Positions 17,528-28,205 of a DNA stretch of 64,000 bases are shown in pieces. The notes below the pieces were generated by a model. It was not told where the DNA came from. It saw nothing but the letters and a program-made list of their open reading frames with translations, and made no database searches. The DNA lies in the NCBI RefSeq assembly GCF_002933395.1, contig NZ_PKFN01000007.1:806001-870000 (forward strand), given 5' to 3'. The first letter of the stretch is position 1, and the number at the start of each line of letters is the position of its first letter. The position numbers were made by a program, and so were the translations under genes. Source of the stretch: Yoonia maritima. Its GTDB lineage: Bacteria > Pseudomonadota > Alphaproteobacteria > Rhodobacterales > Rhodobacteraceae.

Positions 17528-18505
17528 ATGAGCCACCCAGACAACATCTATTCACTCGTCGCTGATATTGGTGGCACAAACACCCGTGTCGCGCTTGCCG
17601 ATGGTAAGAAAGTTCTAACACATACAATCCGGCGCTACAGCAACAGCAAATTCCCCGGATTGGAATCTGTATTGCGTCAATACATCAGTGACGAAGGTGA
17701 CGTTGACCCAATCGCAACCTGTGTGGCCGTAGCAGGCCCTGTACGCGACGGCGAGGCGACGATGACCAACCTCGATTGGACCATCGACAAAGATACGCTT
17801 TTGCGTGCGACTGGCGCTGAAACTGTGGCGATCCTGAATGACCTTCAGGCGCAAGGACACGCCTTGGGGCACCTTGACCCAGAAAACATCCAAACCGTGC
17901 TTGAAGGGCCTGAAGTACCCGACAACGCGGCAAAGCTGGTTGTCGGTGTCGGAACAGGCTTTAACGCAGCGCCTGTGTTTGATCTTGAACACGGACGCGT
18001 TGTCCCCCCATCTGAGAGCGGACATGCGAATTTACCGATCCGCAACGAAATGGAACTGCGTCTTTGCCAGTTTGTTTCCACAGCACATGGCTTTCCTGCC
18101 GTCGAAGACGTTCTTTCTGGACGTGGGCTTGAACGCGCTTATGCCTTCTTAGGTGTCGAGGCCGACGATCCGCGTGAACTGTCAGCCAAAGACATCATGG
18201 AACACTGTGACAATGGAACAGACCCACGCGCGATCGAAGCGGCACGTTTGTTTACCCGTATTTTGGGGACCGTTTGCGGCAACCTGTCCCTGATCCAGTT
18301 ACCCTTTGGTGGGGTATATTTGGTTGGTGGCGTTGCACGTGCGATCTCAGCACATTTGACTGCGCTAGGGTTTGGCGACGCATTCCGTGATAAGGGGCGC
18401 TTTGCAGGCTTTATGACCAATTTTGGCGTACATGTTGTTCACGATGACTATGCCGCTTTAACAGGCTCAGCTGCGCACCTTGTAAGCCTTTCTAAAGGTC
18501 ACTAG
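17528..18505 (+). CDS. glk: Glucokinase
   Basis: An ATP-dependent glucose kinase of the bacterial Glk (ASKHA) family, 325 residues. VADIGGTNTRVALADG is the phosphate-1 motif, LNDLQAQGHAL holds the catalytic Asp (ND) and VVGVGTGFNAAPV is the second glycine loop. It makes glucose-6-phosphate from the glucose released by AglA and the GH1 enzyme, and so feeds zwf/pgi. It is the last gene of the aglR-bgl-glk group and is convergent with cckA with four bases between the stops. Confidence 0.93.
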   Translation: MSHPDNIYSLVADIGGTNTRVALADGKKVLTHTIRRYSNSKFPGLESVLRQYISDEGDVDPIATCVAVAGPVRDGEATMTNLDWTIDKDTLLRATGAETVAILNDLQAQGHALGHLDPENIQTVLEGPEVPDNAAKLVVGVGTGFNAAPVFDLEHGRVVPPSESGHANLPIRNEMELRLCQFVSTAHGFPAVEDVLSGRGLERAYAFLGVEADDPRELSAKDIMEHCDNGTDPRAIEAARLFTRILGTVCGNLSLIQLPFGGVYLVGGVARAISAHLTALGFGDAFRDKGRFAGFMTNFGVHVVHDDYAALTGSAAHLVSLSKGH

Positions 18506-18509
18506 TTAC

Positions 18510-20795
18510 CTAAGCCGCGTCATTTAGCTGTGCTTGAACTGTTTGCGTTAATGCATTGAGAGAGAACGGCTTTGGCAGAAATACAGAATTGGGGATACGC
18601 GTTTCGCCGTCCCCAAATGCATCTTCTGCATATCCAGAAACAAAGACAACCTTTGTGTTTGGACGCTGCTGTAACGCTTGGCGCACCCATGTTGGGCCGT
18701 CCATCCCGGGCATAATCACATCCGTGACGAACAGATCGACATGCAGCTCAGGATCAGCGAGCAAATCAATCGCAGCTTCAGCACAGTCAGCCTCTAGCAC
18801 GGTGTAGCCACGCAAACGCAATGCGCGTGATGCAAACGCACGCACCGGTGCTTCATCCTCGACCAAGAGCACAACACCATCAACAGGCTGCGCCATCAGC
18901 TCAGCGGTATCAACGACAGTTGCCAAAGGCTCTGCCACCGGCAGATCATAGCTTGGAAACAGCAAGGAAAATTCAGTCCCACTATCAACTTCGCTATCTG
19001 CGAAAATATAGCCGCCGGTTTGCTTGACGATGCCGTAGGCCGTCGACAACCCAAGCCCTGTCCCCTCACCTGTACGCTTGGTGGTGTAGAACGGCTCGAA
19101 TATTTTAGGGAGCTTCTCTGGGGCGATCCCATGCCCTTCGTCAATAACTTTGACCGATACATATTCGCCGGGCGGCACCACTGCGCGGTCTTTTATCATC
19201 GGTTCTGTCAGGACAAGGTTTTCAGTTTCGACCTGAATTTCACCTGCACCGTTCATCGCGTCCCGGGCGTTCACCACGAGGTTCATCAACACTTGTTCAA
19301 GCTGGCGCTTATCCGCCTTGATCTGCGCCAATGCCGGATCGTGGTGCAGCGACAGCGTAACCTTCTCACCGACAAGCCTGTTCAACAAATGGGTCAGGTC
19401 GGACAGCGTGTCACGCAGATCAATGACCTCTGGTTGTAGGTTTTGCTTTCGTGAAAATGCAAGCAACTGCCCGACAAGGCTTGCCGCGCGATTAGCATTT
19501 TGGTGAATCTGAATAAGGTCGCCGTAGTTTTGATCGCCCTCATCATGGCGCAGCAACAACAAATCGCAATGCCCTGAAATTGCGGTTAATAAATTGTTAA
19601 AGTCATGTGCGACACCACCAGCTAACTGACCAATTGCCTGCATTTTTTGGCTTTGTACAAACTGGGCTTCTAGCGTTTTTAGTTCAGTGACATCGTTTAA
19701 GACAGCGATCAAATGAGGATCATTTGCCTTACCCGCGATATTGAGCGTCACTTGAACAAAAGTACCTTGGCGATCTGCGCGCCCCCGTAAGAACTGTGAT
19801 ACATGTCCGCCGCGCCCCTCTGCAGCTTCACGCAGCCAGTCATTGATCGGACGCCCTAGCCCGTCTAGGACGTCAGCCATTCGCTGCTCTCGCGAAAGCT
19901 CCATCCCGAGTAGCTGCCGCGCCTCGCGGTTCGATGCAAGGATCGCGCCCTCTGCACCGATTTTCAAAAGCGGAACAGGCAAGTCTTCGATTGCATCCCA
20001 TCCCGCACCAAGCGTTGGCAGCACTTTGGGCAGTTTATCAGATGGCATAACGATAATATCGCGACGCCCTGCCTGACCTTTGGTTTCAGCGATGACAACG
20101 GAAACACGCCCAGTAAGCGTTTTCATTGATACGGTTTGGCCTGACATTAGCGGCAGTTCATCGAACACATCTCGCAGGTGATTCACAGATCCGCCATAAA
20201 GTTCGCGGAAGGCTTTGTTTTGATGCGAAATCACACCATCAGAGGCTGCCGTGACCAACGGAAACATCAGCCCTTCACCTTGGATCGCGTCAATACCGCC
20301 CAGCTCATCTAGCCGCCACAAGAACTGTTCTTGGTCCAGTTTAGATATGCGAAGCCGAAAATGTGCCCGCCGGGTAATGATGTATTCTTTGCATGAATGC
20401 TGTTGCTCTGTTGCGCGCTGCATACGGTCGAGCAGCGAAACGGGGTCCGCAATCAGATTTTCAAACACATCAGACAGCCTACGCCCATGACAATCGCCAA
20501 AGCGACCGACCGCAGTATGATTGGTGTATCCAACTTTCCCAAGCCTATCCGTGATAAAGGCATGATCTGGGTCATGCGCGATAAGCCGCGCAGTACGTTG
20601 TTCAATCCCAGACGGTCGCATACCGATGTAACCAAGCCCGACGCCTAAGGCGATCAAGCCAAGCCGTAGCGCGATGTCAGGTGCTAAGACTGACGCAACG
20701 AGGCACAATCCGGCACTACCACACCACAAAAGACGTCTCGATATTGGAATGATCGGCGACAATCGCGGAACATTAACCATTTGATTTGCGGACAC
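18510..20795 (-). CDS. cckA: CckA-type hybrid sensor histidine kinase
   Basis: A membrane hybrid kinase that, in alphaproteobacteria, sends phosphate through ChpT to CtrA and controls cell cycle, motility or gene-transfer-agent genes. Order: two TM segments (about 20-60), PAS-like regions (about 70-370), HisKA with phospho-acceptor H397 in GGVAHDFNNLL, HATPase with N513-region NLVVNARDAM and G-box GTGLGLSTAYG, and a C-terminal receiver with D692 in FVTDVIMPGMDGP. The GTG at 20795 is preferred, since GAGG lies six bases upstream; GTG at 20807 would add four residues. Length about 761. It lies 85 bases downstream of the RsmB-type gene. Confidence 0.9.
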   Translation of the reverse strand: MSANQMVNVPRLSPIIPISRRLLWCGSAGLCLVASVLAPDIALRLGLIALGVGLGYIGMRPSGIEQRTARLIAHDPDHAFITDRLGKVGYTNHTAVGRFGDCHGRRLSDVFENLIADPVSLLDRMQRATEQQHSCKEYIITRRAHFRLRISKLDQEQFLWRLDELGGIDAIQGEGLMFPLVTAASDGVISHQNKAFRELYGGSVNHLRDVFDELPLMSGQTVSMKTLTGRVSVVIAETKGQAGRRDIIVMPSDKLPKVLPTLGAGWDAIEDLPVPLLKIGAEGAILASNREARQLLGMELSREQRMADVLDGLGRPINDWLREAAEGRGGHVSQFLRGRADRQGTFVQVTLNIAGKANDPHLIAVLNDVTELKTLEAQFVQSQKMQAIGQLAGGVAHDFNNLLTAISGHCDLLLLRHDEGDQNYGDLIQIHQNANRAASLVGQLLAFSRKQNLQPEVIDLRDTLSDLTHLLNRLVGEKVTLSLHHDPALAQIKADKRQLEQVLMNLVVNARDAMNGAGEIQVETENLVLTEPMIKDRAVVPPGEYVSVKVIDEGHGIAPEKLPKIFEPFYTTKRTGEGTGLGLSTAYGIVKQTGGYIFADSEVDSGTEFSLLFPSYDLPVAEPLATVVDTAELMAQPVDGVVLLVEDEAPVRAFASRALRLRGYTVLEADCAEAAIDLLADPELHVDLFVTDVIMPGMDGPTWVRQALQQRPNTKVVFVSGYAEDAFGDGETRIPNSVFLPKPFSLNALTQTVQAQLNDAA

Positions 20796-20892
20796 TATCA
20801 ACCTCACTGCTCGCTCGGGACTGGCTTAGCTTAGAAATGCTTAACCAATCCTTAATGCGTACCGTGACGACGCATCCGCGAAAAGAGGCTGC

Positions 20893-22053
20893 TTAGAATT
20901 TACGCAATAAATTCAAATAGAAACCATCTCCATCAGGTCCTGGAAACAGCTGATGGCGTTGCACACTTTGCCAGTCCGGGTTCGTCGCACAAAACGCATC
21001 AACAATTCCATCATTCTCGGAAGACAGAACAGAACAGGTTGCGTAGCCTAATACGCCGTCATCGGCGACTAGTTCAGCGGCGCTTGCGATAACCTCGGCC
21101 TGCATCGCGTTCAAAGTATCAAGCCTCTCTTGGGTAAGTCGCCACTTTGCATCAGGCGTTCGCCGCCACGTCCCGCTGCCGGAACATGGCGCGTCACAAA
21201 ACACAACGTCGAATCTATCGTGGTTGGTTAAACTATCAGTCGCCACCTGCGTAATTTCAACCTTAGCCCGCGCAGCACGCGTCGATAAATCCTTCATACG
21301 TGCTGGCGCAATATCATGTGCGAACACAGCAGCGTTATACCTGTCAGCAAAGCCAAGCGCCTTACCGCCGCCACCCGCACAATAGTCTAGCACCCGCGCC
21401 CCTTCGGAAACGGTCACTGCGTTGATCGCGAATTGCGACGACGCGTCCTGCAATTCGACAATGCCATCGACAAACGCCTCAGCGATTTTAACGCGGCGCG
21501 GATTATCAGTCACGCGCAAGCAACCGTCGATGTTGGGATGAGGCACAACCGATATACCGTCCTTTGACAACATATCCATTGCGTCCTGTACGGTCGCACG
21601 GCGCTGGTTCACCCGCAAAAATACGTCCGCACGGGCCTGTTGGGCAAAAGCCGCGCTTTCAAAGGCTCGGCCAAGGCTGTCTTTCCAATGCGGCCAGAGC
21701 CAGTCAGCCACATCACATATCGCAGCCGGCGACAACGACACAGGCGTATCTAGATTCGCGCGCTCTGTCTCTGTCAGCGGGTCGGGTGCATGCCCTTCAC
21801 CCGAGAATAGGGCGTCTATTGATAAGCCATCACGCTGAACAAGCTGTATCATCAGATCGCGCCCAGTCCCGTCACCTAACGAACGCCGTGCACGCAGCAC
21901 ATCAAATACGTGGTCGCGGATAGCGGCCCGATCTTTGGATCCAGCAAATCGGCTTCCACGCGCCCAACTTGTCAGCGCCTGCTCTGCCGCTTGGCCTTCG
22001 CGTATCACATCTAGAATAGTTATTGCGGCAGCGACACGTGCACCGGGGGTCAT
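20893..22053 (-). CDS. RsmB/NOP-family rRNA cytosine-C5 methyltransferase
   Basis: A 386-residue SAM-dependent RNA m5C methyltransferase. The N-terminal third is a NusB-like RNA-binding helical domain (ARVAAAITILDVI), followed by the catalytic domain with SAM motif LDYCAGGGGKALGFA, the DAPCSGSGTWRRTP motif IV and the second Cys in YATCSVLSSEND. Two cysteines are the family hallmark. It is related to RsmB (16S C967), but the precise target is uncertain, since Rhodobacteraceae carry several paralogues. The next gene on the strand is cckA. Confidence 0.88.
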   Translation of the reverse strand: MTPGARVAAAITILDVIREGQAAEQALTSWARGSRFAGSKDRAAIRDHVFDVLRARRSLGDGTGRDLMIQLVQRDGLSIDALFSGEGHAPDPLTETERANLDTPVSLSPAAICDVADWLWPHWKDSLGRAFESAAFAQQARADVFLRVNQRRATVQDAMDMLSKDGISVVPHPNIDGCLRVTDNPRRVKIAEAFVDGIVELQDASSQFAINAVTVSEGARVLDYCAGGGGKALGFADRYNAAVFAHDIAPARMKDLSTRAARAKVEITQVATDSLTNHDRFDVVFCDAPCSGSGTWRRTPDAKWRLTQERLDTLNAMQAEVIASAAELVADDGVLGYATCSVLSSENDGIVDAFCATNPDWQSVQRHQLFPGPDGDGFYLNLLRKF

Positions 22054-22210
22054 GGCTGTGACCTAGACGAAAGCTGATGTTGGGCAGACATTATCAAAAA
22101 CCTTCACGATCAAGAGCGAGAGGGTCGGTATAACCACGGTTTCCCAACTTTCAAAGATACGTCAGGGAAATTTTTGATCGATACGTAAATTCGCCACGCG
22201 GGACAAATTC

Positions 22211-22238
22211 TTGACATGTTTTAGCTGAAACATAAAAC
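22211..22238 (+). promoter_or_regulatory. Putative promoter with embedded palindromic operator
   Basis: A consensus -35 TTGACA (22211-22216) is followed, after 16 bases, by TAAAAC (22233-22238). Between and around them ATGTTTTAGCTGAAACAT (22216-22233) is an 18-bp palindrome with a single mismatched pair, placed where a repressor would block RNA polymerase. The next gene starts at 22265. Confidence 0.5.
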
Positions 22239-22264
22239 CATCTACTATCCAAGAAAGCGTATTC

Positions 22265-22981
22265 GTGCAGCCTTTATTACATCTATTTTTCAGACTTCCA
22301 CCACTAGGCTACATCGTGTTGGCGGCCATAGCGATCTACTTCGGAATGAATTCACGCGACGGGCAGATCGCCGCTGCAGAAACGCGTGCGGCGGCCCTTG
22401 CCGCGCCTCCCCCGAAACCAATTGCGCTGGGTGACTTCACTTGGGATGATATCGGGCTCGCAAACGAGATCAACATCGCAGCGCAGATCAACACCAACTA
22501 TAACTATCGGCTACACAGAGGAGAGGGCGAGGACAGCAACGCAAGAGCAATGTGGCTGTTGTTTGATCCACAAGCCAACGGATCAGAGCGCGAAGTAAAA
22601 GCCGCAATCGTTACCCCTAACTCAGACGCTGACGAATTTCTTGGCTGCATATTCAAAAATATCCATGATCAAGGAAAGCTCGGACCAGTATTTCACTTTA
22701 ACGGAGCGTACCAAAGTACTGTTTCCTACGACGATGTCGCACTTGAAGCGATTGAAAAAGAAGGCCTTCAGCGGGCGTCTCGGTTCTTTTACATTGAGCC
22801 TTGGGTCAGTGGCCGTGCCGCAGCACTTGCACCGCGCGCATCCCAAGAAATGACCTTTTCGCAAATGCTCAATTGCATCGCGCTGCTCTTAATCGCACTT
22901 GCAGCGCTAAAATTTGTCCTGCGCCGCAATGCAAATGCCGCGAAACAACGGCAATCATTCCACGATCAGCCTATACGCTGA
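22265..22981 (+). CDS. Membrane protein of unknown function with two terminal TM segments
   Basis: I do not recognise this 238-residue protein. A hydrophobic segment (about 9-27) follows the start and a second one lies near 197-220 before a basic tail (RRNANAAKQR). The region between is soluble, mixed alpha/beta in look (ALGDFTWDDIGLANEI; AAIVTPNSDADEF; ASRFFYIEPWVSG), so it is probably a periplasmic domain held by both ends. The start codon is GTG, with AAGAAAG about six bases upstream. It is a single gene with its own promoter and an operator-like palindrome, which suggests regulated expression. Confidence 0.65.
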   Translation: MQPLLHLFFRLPPLGYIVLAAIAIYFGMNSRDGQIAAAETRAAALAAPPPKPIALGDFTWDDIGLANEINIAAQINTNYNYRLHRGEGEDSNARAMWLLFDPQANGSEREVKAAIVTPNSDADEFLGCIFKNIHDQGKLGPVFHFNGAYQSTVSYDDVALEAIEKEGLQRASRFFYIEPWVSGRAAALAPRASQEMTFSQMLNCIALLLIALAALKFVLRRNANAAKQRQSFHDQPIR

Positions 22982-23015
22982 CATTCATATCGGCGGGCGT
23001 CTTGATGCGTCAGCA

Positions 23016-23797
23016 TCAAAGTGACATCCGCGTAAATCCCCGTCCCTGCCGCTCGAGGCGCGCGAATTTTTCAGGGCCAAGCATATGACAGCCTGACCAC
23101 ACAAGTCCGTCATCAACAATCGCGTTCAGCGCAAGATTACAGCTTTGGATCGCTAGGTCCGGGTCCTCATCATAGATTGGACGTGTGGCTGGGTCAGGCA
23201 ACTGAAGCGCCTCTGAGTGCACGACGTCCCCAACAAGCGCCAAATCTCCCAAGCGCAGCCCTATATGGCCAGGCGTGTGACCCGGCAATGACCACACAGT
23301 GATGCCATCCCCCAAATCGTCACCACCGCGCACTGTACGAACAGAGGAAACACGATCCAACAATCGTCCAGCGACAGAGGCTTTCCCGCTCCAGTGCAAA
23401 GCTTCTCGGACATGCAGCGTGATCTCGGCATTTGGAAAGGTCAATTCATCACCAGTCACCGCGCCACCACAGTGATCGCTGTGCAAATGCGTAAAGATAA
23501 TCCGCGACACGTATTCAGGTAAAATACCCAGCCAAGATAAAAGGCGACGCATCCGCCCGCCCTTTTCGCCGAATTCCGCGCCGCAACCAGTATCCACCAT
23601 AGCGATGCGACCGTCAGAAAACCGCAACACGTAGCAGTTGAATACGGTCTGCACGCCGGTTAGGCCTGCATCCTTCAAAAGCGTTTCCCGGCGCTGTTCT
23701 TCTACGCCGGGAAATATTTTAGGCGGAAACTCCAGCCCACCATCGGTCAGACAGAAAACGTCTACCCCTTCGACCTTATGGTGTGCGATGTGTTCCA

Positions 23798-23798
<1 letters not shown>
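23016..23798 (-). CDS. Metallo-beta-lactamase-fold hydrolase
   Basis: A 260-residue MBL-fold enzyme, with the zinc motif THLHSDHCGG and later ligands in LPGHTPGHIG and a final His region. DTGCGAEFG precedes the first motif. The substrate is unknown; family members include lactonases, thioesterases and phosphodiesterases. The ATG at 23798 overlaps the guaB stop as TAATG, so it is translated by coupling with guaB. An open frame extends upstream inside guaB to 23894, but this would be an unlikely long overlap. Confidence 0.82.
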
Positions 23799-25336
<1,538 letters not shown>

Positions 25337-25341
25337 CTACG

Positions 25342-25866
25342 TTAAACAGGCTGCGCATTGGCATTTGAAAACAGACTGTCCAGAAAATATGCAGACAGCG
25401 CGACCCGGTCAGAAATGCCTGCCTTGCGGTAAACCGCTTGCGCCCTGTCGCGGATATCAGTGAGCGATGTTCGCTGATCCAACGCGATTTCGTTCAATGA
25501 CGCCCCCTTTAGCAAAAGCTCGGCAACATCCATTTCCTCTCTGCTCAAGCCCCATGCACGAAACTCAAGCGCGATTGCATCGCTCATTGCTCCAATCTCT
25601 TGGGATCTGGCGGCCCGCCAATCGTCACCCTGCGCATTATTGCGCAAAACGGAATCACGAAATGCTTGCTGATCATCGTGCATCTGCGCGACGCTCTGAG
25701 TCGACCACGCAACAACAATAACCATCAGCAAAAGCACTGCAGTCTGCCCAACATCGAGCGCAATATCGACCACGTCCCAAGGCGGCGATTCATGCATGAC
25801 ATCAAGCGCGCACACGACCAAGAACGCAAAAGCAAGAAGCCCAACAAATAAGACAGAACGTTTCAT
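25342..25866 (-). CDS. Membrane-anchored LuxR-type HTH protein
   Basis: A 174-residue protein with two TM helices (about 4-22 and 36-54), a short charged linker and a C-terminal LuxR/GerE-like helix-turn-helix (about 106-165: WGLSREEMDVAELLLKG, SLNEIALDQRTSLTDIRDRA, VYRKAGISDRVALSAYFLD). It has no receiver or autoinducer-binding domain. It may regulate transcription from the membrane; the signal and target genes are unknown. The ATG at 25866 is chosen for the GAGGTGA site just upstream. It lies upstream of guaB on the same strand, with 95 bases between. Confidence 0.8.
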   Translation of the reverse strand: MKRSVLFVGLLAFAFLVVCALDVMHESPPWDVVDIALDVGQTAVLLLMVIVVAWSTQSVAQMHDDQQAFRDSVLRNNAQGDDWRAARSQEIGAMSDAIALEFRAWGLSREEMDVAELLLKGASLNEIALDQRTSLTDIRDRAQAVYRKAGISDRVALSAYFLDSLFSNANAQPV

Positions 25867-26052
25867 CAAAATCACCTCAGTATTTTTATGGCCACTCTGT
25901 CCTGCGTTAAGAACCAATATCCATCCGGCATATGCCCCATTCGGTCATAGAATGTCGTTCAATGCCGCATCGCATAATGATTATGACGGGTTCTGACCTT
26001 ACATTTGCCGCGCACCACGGTATCTAGGCACAAACAATCCAAGGCCGCGTTC

Positions 26053-28095
26053 ATGAGCACCGATCCACTTGTTATCTTTACCCCCTCTGGTAAGCGCGGG
26101 CGCTTTCCGGTTGGCACCCCTGTTTTGACGGCCGCACGCCAGCTTGGCGTTGACCTTGATAGTGTCTGCGGCGGGCGCGGCATTTGTTCGAAATGCCAAA
26201 TTACGCCGTCCTATGGTGAGTTTTCCAAACACGGCGTGACCGTTGCGCCTGACGCGTTATCTGAATGGAACAGTGTCGAAGAACGCTATGATACTATTCG
26301 TGGACTGAAAAAGGGTCGCCGCCTTGGCTGTCAGGCAACGGTGCAAAGCGACATCGTGATCGACGTTCCTGCCGAAAGCCAAGTTCACAAACAGGTTGTC
26401 CGCAAACGTGCCGAGGCGCGTGATATCGTCATGAACCCATCAACGCGGCTGTATTATGTCGAGGTCGCAGAACCCGACATGCACGATCCGTCAGGCGATC
26501 TTGAACGCCTTGTTGATGCACTGCGCCGCGAATGGGAACTCCCCCCGCTTGAGGCGGATTTGGGCGTGCTCAGGGCTCTTCAACCCGCGTTAAGAAAAGG
26601 TGAATGGAAAGTCACCGTCGCTGTGCATCTTGGGGATGACAGCTATAGCCCACGTATTATCAACGTCTGGCCCGGCTATTACGATGGCGCGATTTACGGG
26701 CTTGCGATTGATCTGGGATCAACGACCATTGCCGGTCATTTGTGCGATCTACGCACCGGAGAAGTCGTCGCATCATCTGGTATCATGAACCCTCAAATCC
26801 GCTTTGGTGAGGATCTGATGAGCCGGGTTAGCTATGGCATGATGAACCCAACGGGTTCTAATGAAATGACTGCGGCCGTGCGTGAAGGGATGAACGCGCT
26901 ATTTGTCCAAATTGCGCAAGAAGCTGACATCGATCAAACGCTGATCGTTGATGCGGTGTTCGTTTGTAACCCCGTCATGCACCACTTATTCCTCGGCATT
27001 GATGCCTATGAACTTGGCCAAGCGCCCTTTGCGCTCGCGACGTCTGATAGCCTATCACTTCGCGCCGTCGACCTTGACCTAAACCTGCACCCTGCAGCGC
27101 GCGTTTACATTCTTCCTTGCATTGCCGGGCACGTTGGTGCGGATGCCGCAGCCGTGGCATTATCAGAGGCACCGGGCAAATCCGATGACCTCATGCTCGT
27201 GGTGGATGTCGGGACTAACGCCGAAATTTTATTGGGTAACCGCGAAAAGGTTCTCGCGTGTTCTTCACCAACAGGCCCTGCATTCGAAGGTGCGCAAATC
27301 AGTTCAGGTCAGCGCGCAGCACCTGGCGCAATCGAACATGTCGAAATCGATCCAATTTCCAAACTGCCACGTTTCAAGGTCATCGGTTCTGATCTTTGGT
27401 CTGACGACGCAGGCTTTGACGCCGCTGTCGCGCAAACAGGAATTACCGGCATCTGCGGCTCTGGGATTATCGAAGTCGTCGCCGAAATGCGCATGGCTGG
27501 CATCGTCGATGCGCCCGGCCTTATCGGATCGGCAGAACAAACAGGGTCACCGAATTGCTTTACCGATGGGCGGACGAATTCCTATTTGTTGTTTGACGGC
27601 ACTGAAAACGACGGCCCTAAAATCACGGTGACCAATAATGATGTCCGGCAAATCCAAATGGCAAAGGCAGCGTTGTATTCAGGCGCGCGGCTATTGATGG
27701 ACAAATTCGGCGTCGATCAAGTCGATCGGGTTATTCTTGCCGGTGCTTTCGGCGCACATATCAGCCCAAAACACGCGATGGTTCTTGGGATGATCCCCGA
27801 TGTGCCCCTAGATAAGGTCACGAGCGCCGGCAACGCCGCAGGCACAGGCGCTAGAATTGCGCTTCTAAACACCGACGCGCGTCGCGAAATCGAAGAAACC
27901 GTGCGACAAATCCATAAAATCGAAACAGCGATTGAACCGCGCTTCCAAGAGCATTTCGTAAACGCGTCAGCCATGCCGAACGCCGTTGATCCATTCGAAA
28001 TATTGCGATCAATCGTGCCCCTGCCCGATGTGAAATTTAACGAAGGTAGCGGGCAAGCACGACGCCGACGCAAACGCCCCACCAGCGCGAGCTAA
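26053..28095 (+). CDS. RACE-type corrinoid reactivator (2Fe-2S + ASKHA/DUF4445)
   Basis: A 680-residue protein of the RamA-like family that uses ATP and a reduced iron-sulfur centre to return oxidised Co(II) corrinoid to Co(I) in methyltransferase systems. The N-terminal ferredoxin-like domain has C39, C45, C48 (VCGGRGICSKC) and C93 (RRLGCQATV). The ASKHA part starts at YGLAIDLGSTTIAGHL, with VVDVGTNAEILLGN as the second phosphate loop and ILAGAFGAHISPKHA near the end. It lies alone on the plus strand. Its probable partners are the folate/corrinoid genes at 5.8-8.2 kb; no corrinoid protein is seen nearby. Confidence 0.88.
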   Translation: MSTDPLVIFTPSGKRGRFPVGTPVLTAARQLGVDLDSVCGGRGICSKCQITPSYGEFSKHGVTVAPDALSEWNSVEERYDTIRGLKKGRRLGCQATVQSDIVIDVPAESQVHKQVVRKRAEARDIVMNPSTRLYYVEVAEPDMHDPSGDLERLVDALRREWELPPLEADLGVLRALQPALRKGEWKVTVAVHLGDDSYSPRIINVWPGYYDGAIYGLAIDLGSTTIAGHLCDLRTGEVVASSGIMNPQIRFGEDLMSRVSYGMMNPTGSNEMTAAVREGMNALFVQIAQEADIDQTLIVDAVFVCNPVMHHLFLGIDAYELGQAPFALATSDSLSLRAVDLDLNLHPAARVYILPCIAGHVGADAAAVALSEAPGKSDDLMLVVDVGTNAEILLGNREKVLACSSPTGPAFEGAQISSGQRAAPGAIEHVEIDPISKLPRFKVIGSDLWSDDAGFDAAVAQTGITGICGSGIIEVVAEMRMAGIVDAPGLIGSAEQTGSPNCFTDGRTNSYLLFDGTENDGPKITVTNNDVRQIQMAKAALYSGARLLMDKFGVDQVDRVILAGAFGAHISPKHAMVLGMIPDVPLDKVTSAGNAAGTGARIALLNTDARREIEETVRQIHKIETAIEPRFQEHFVNASAMPNAVDPFEILRSIVPLPDVKFNEGSGQARRRRKRPTSAS

Positions 28096-28205
28096 AACAA
28101 CGTTTCTCAGTCCGATAACACCATTTTTTGTTTTTTGAACCGAAGCTATGGACGCGGTTACGCCACGTCGATAACTTCGGGCCAACAAAGCAGAAGGTAT
28201 TTATT

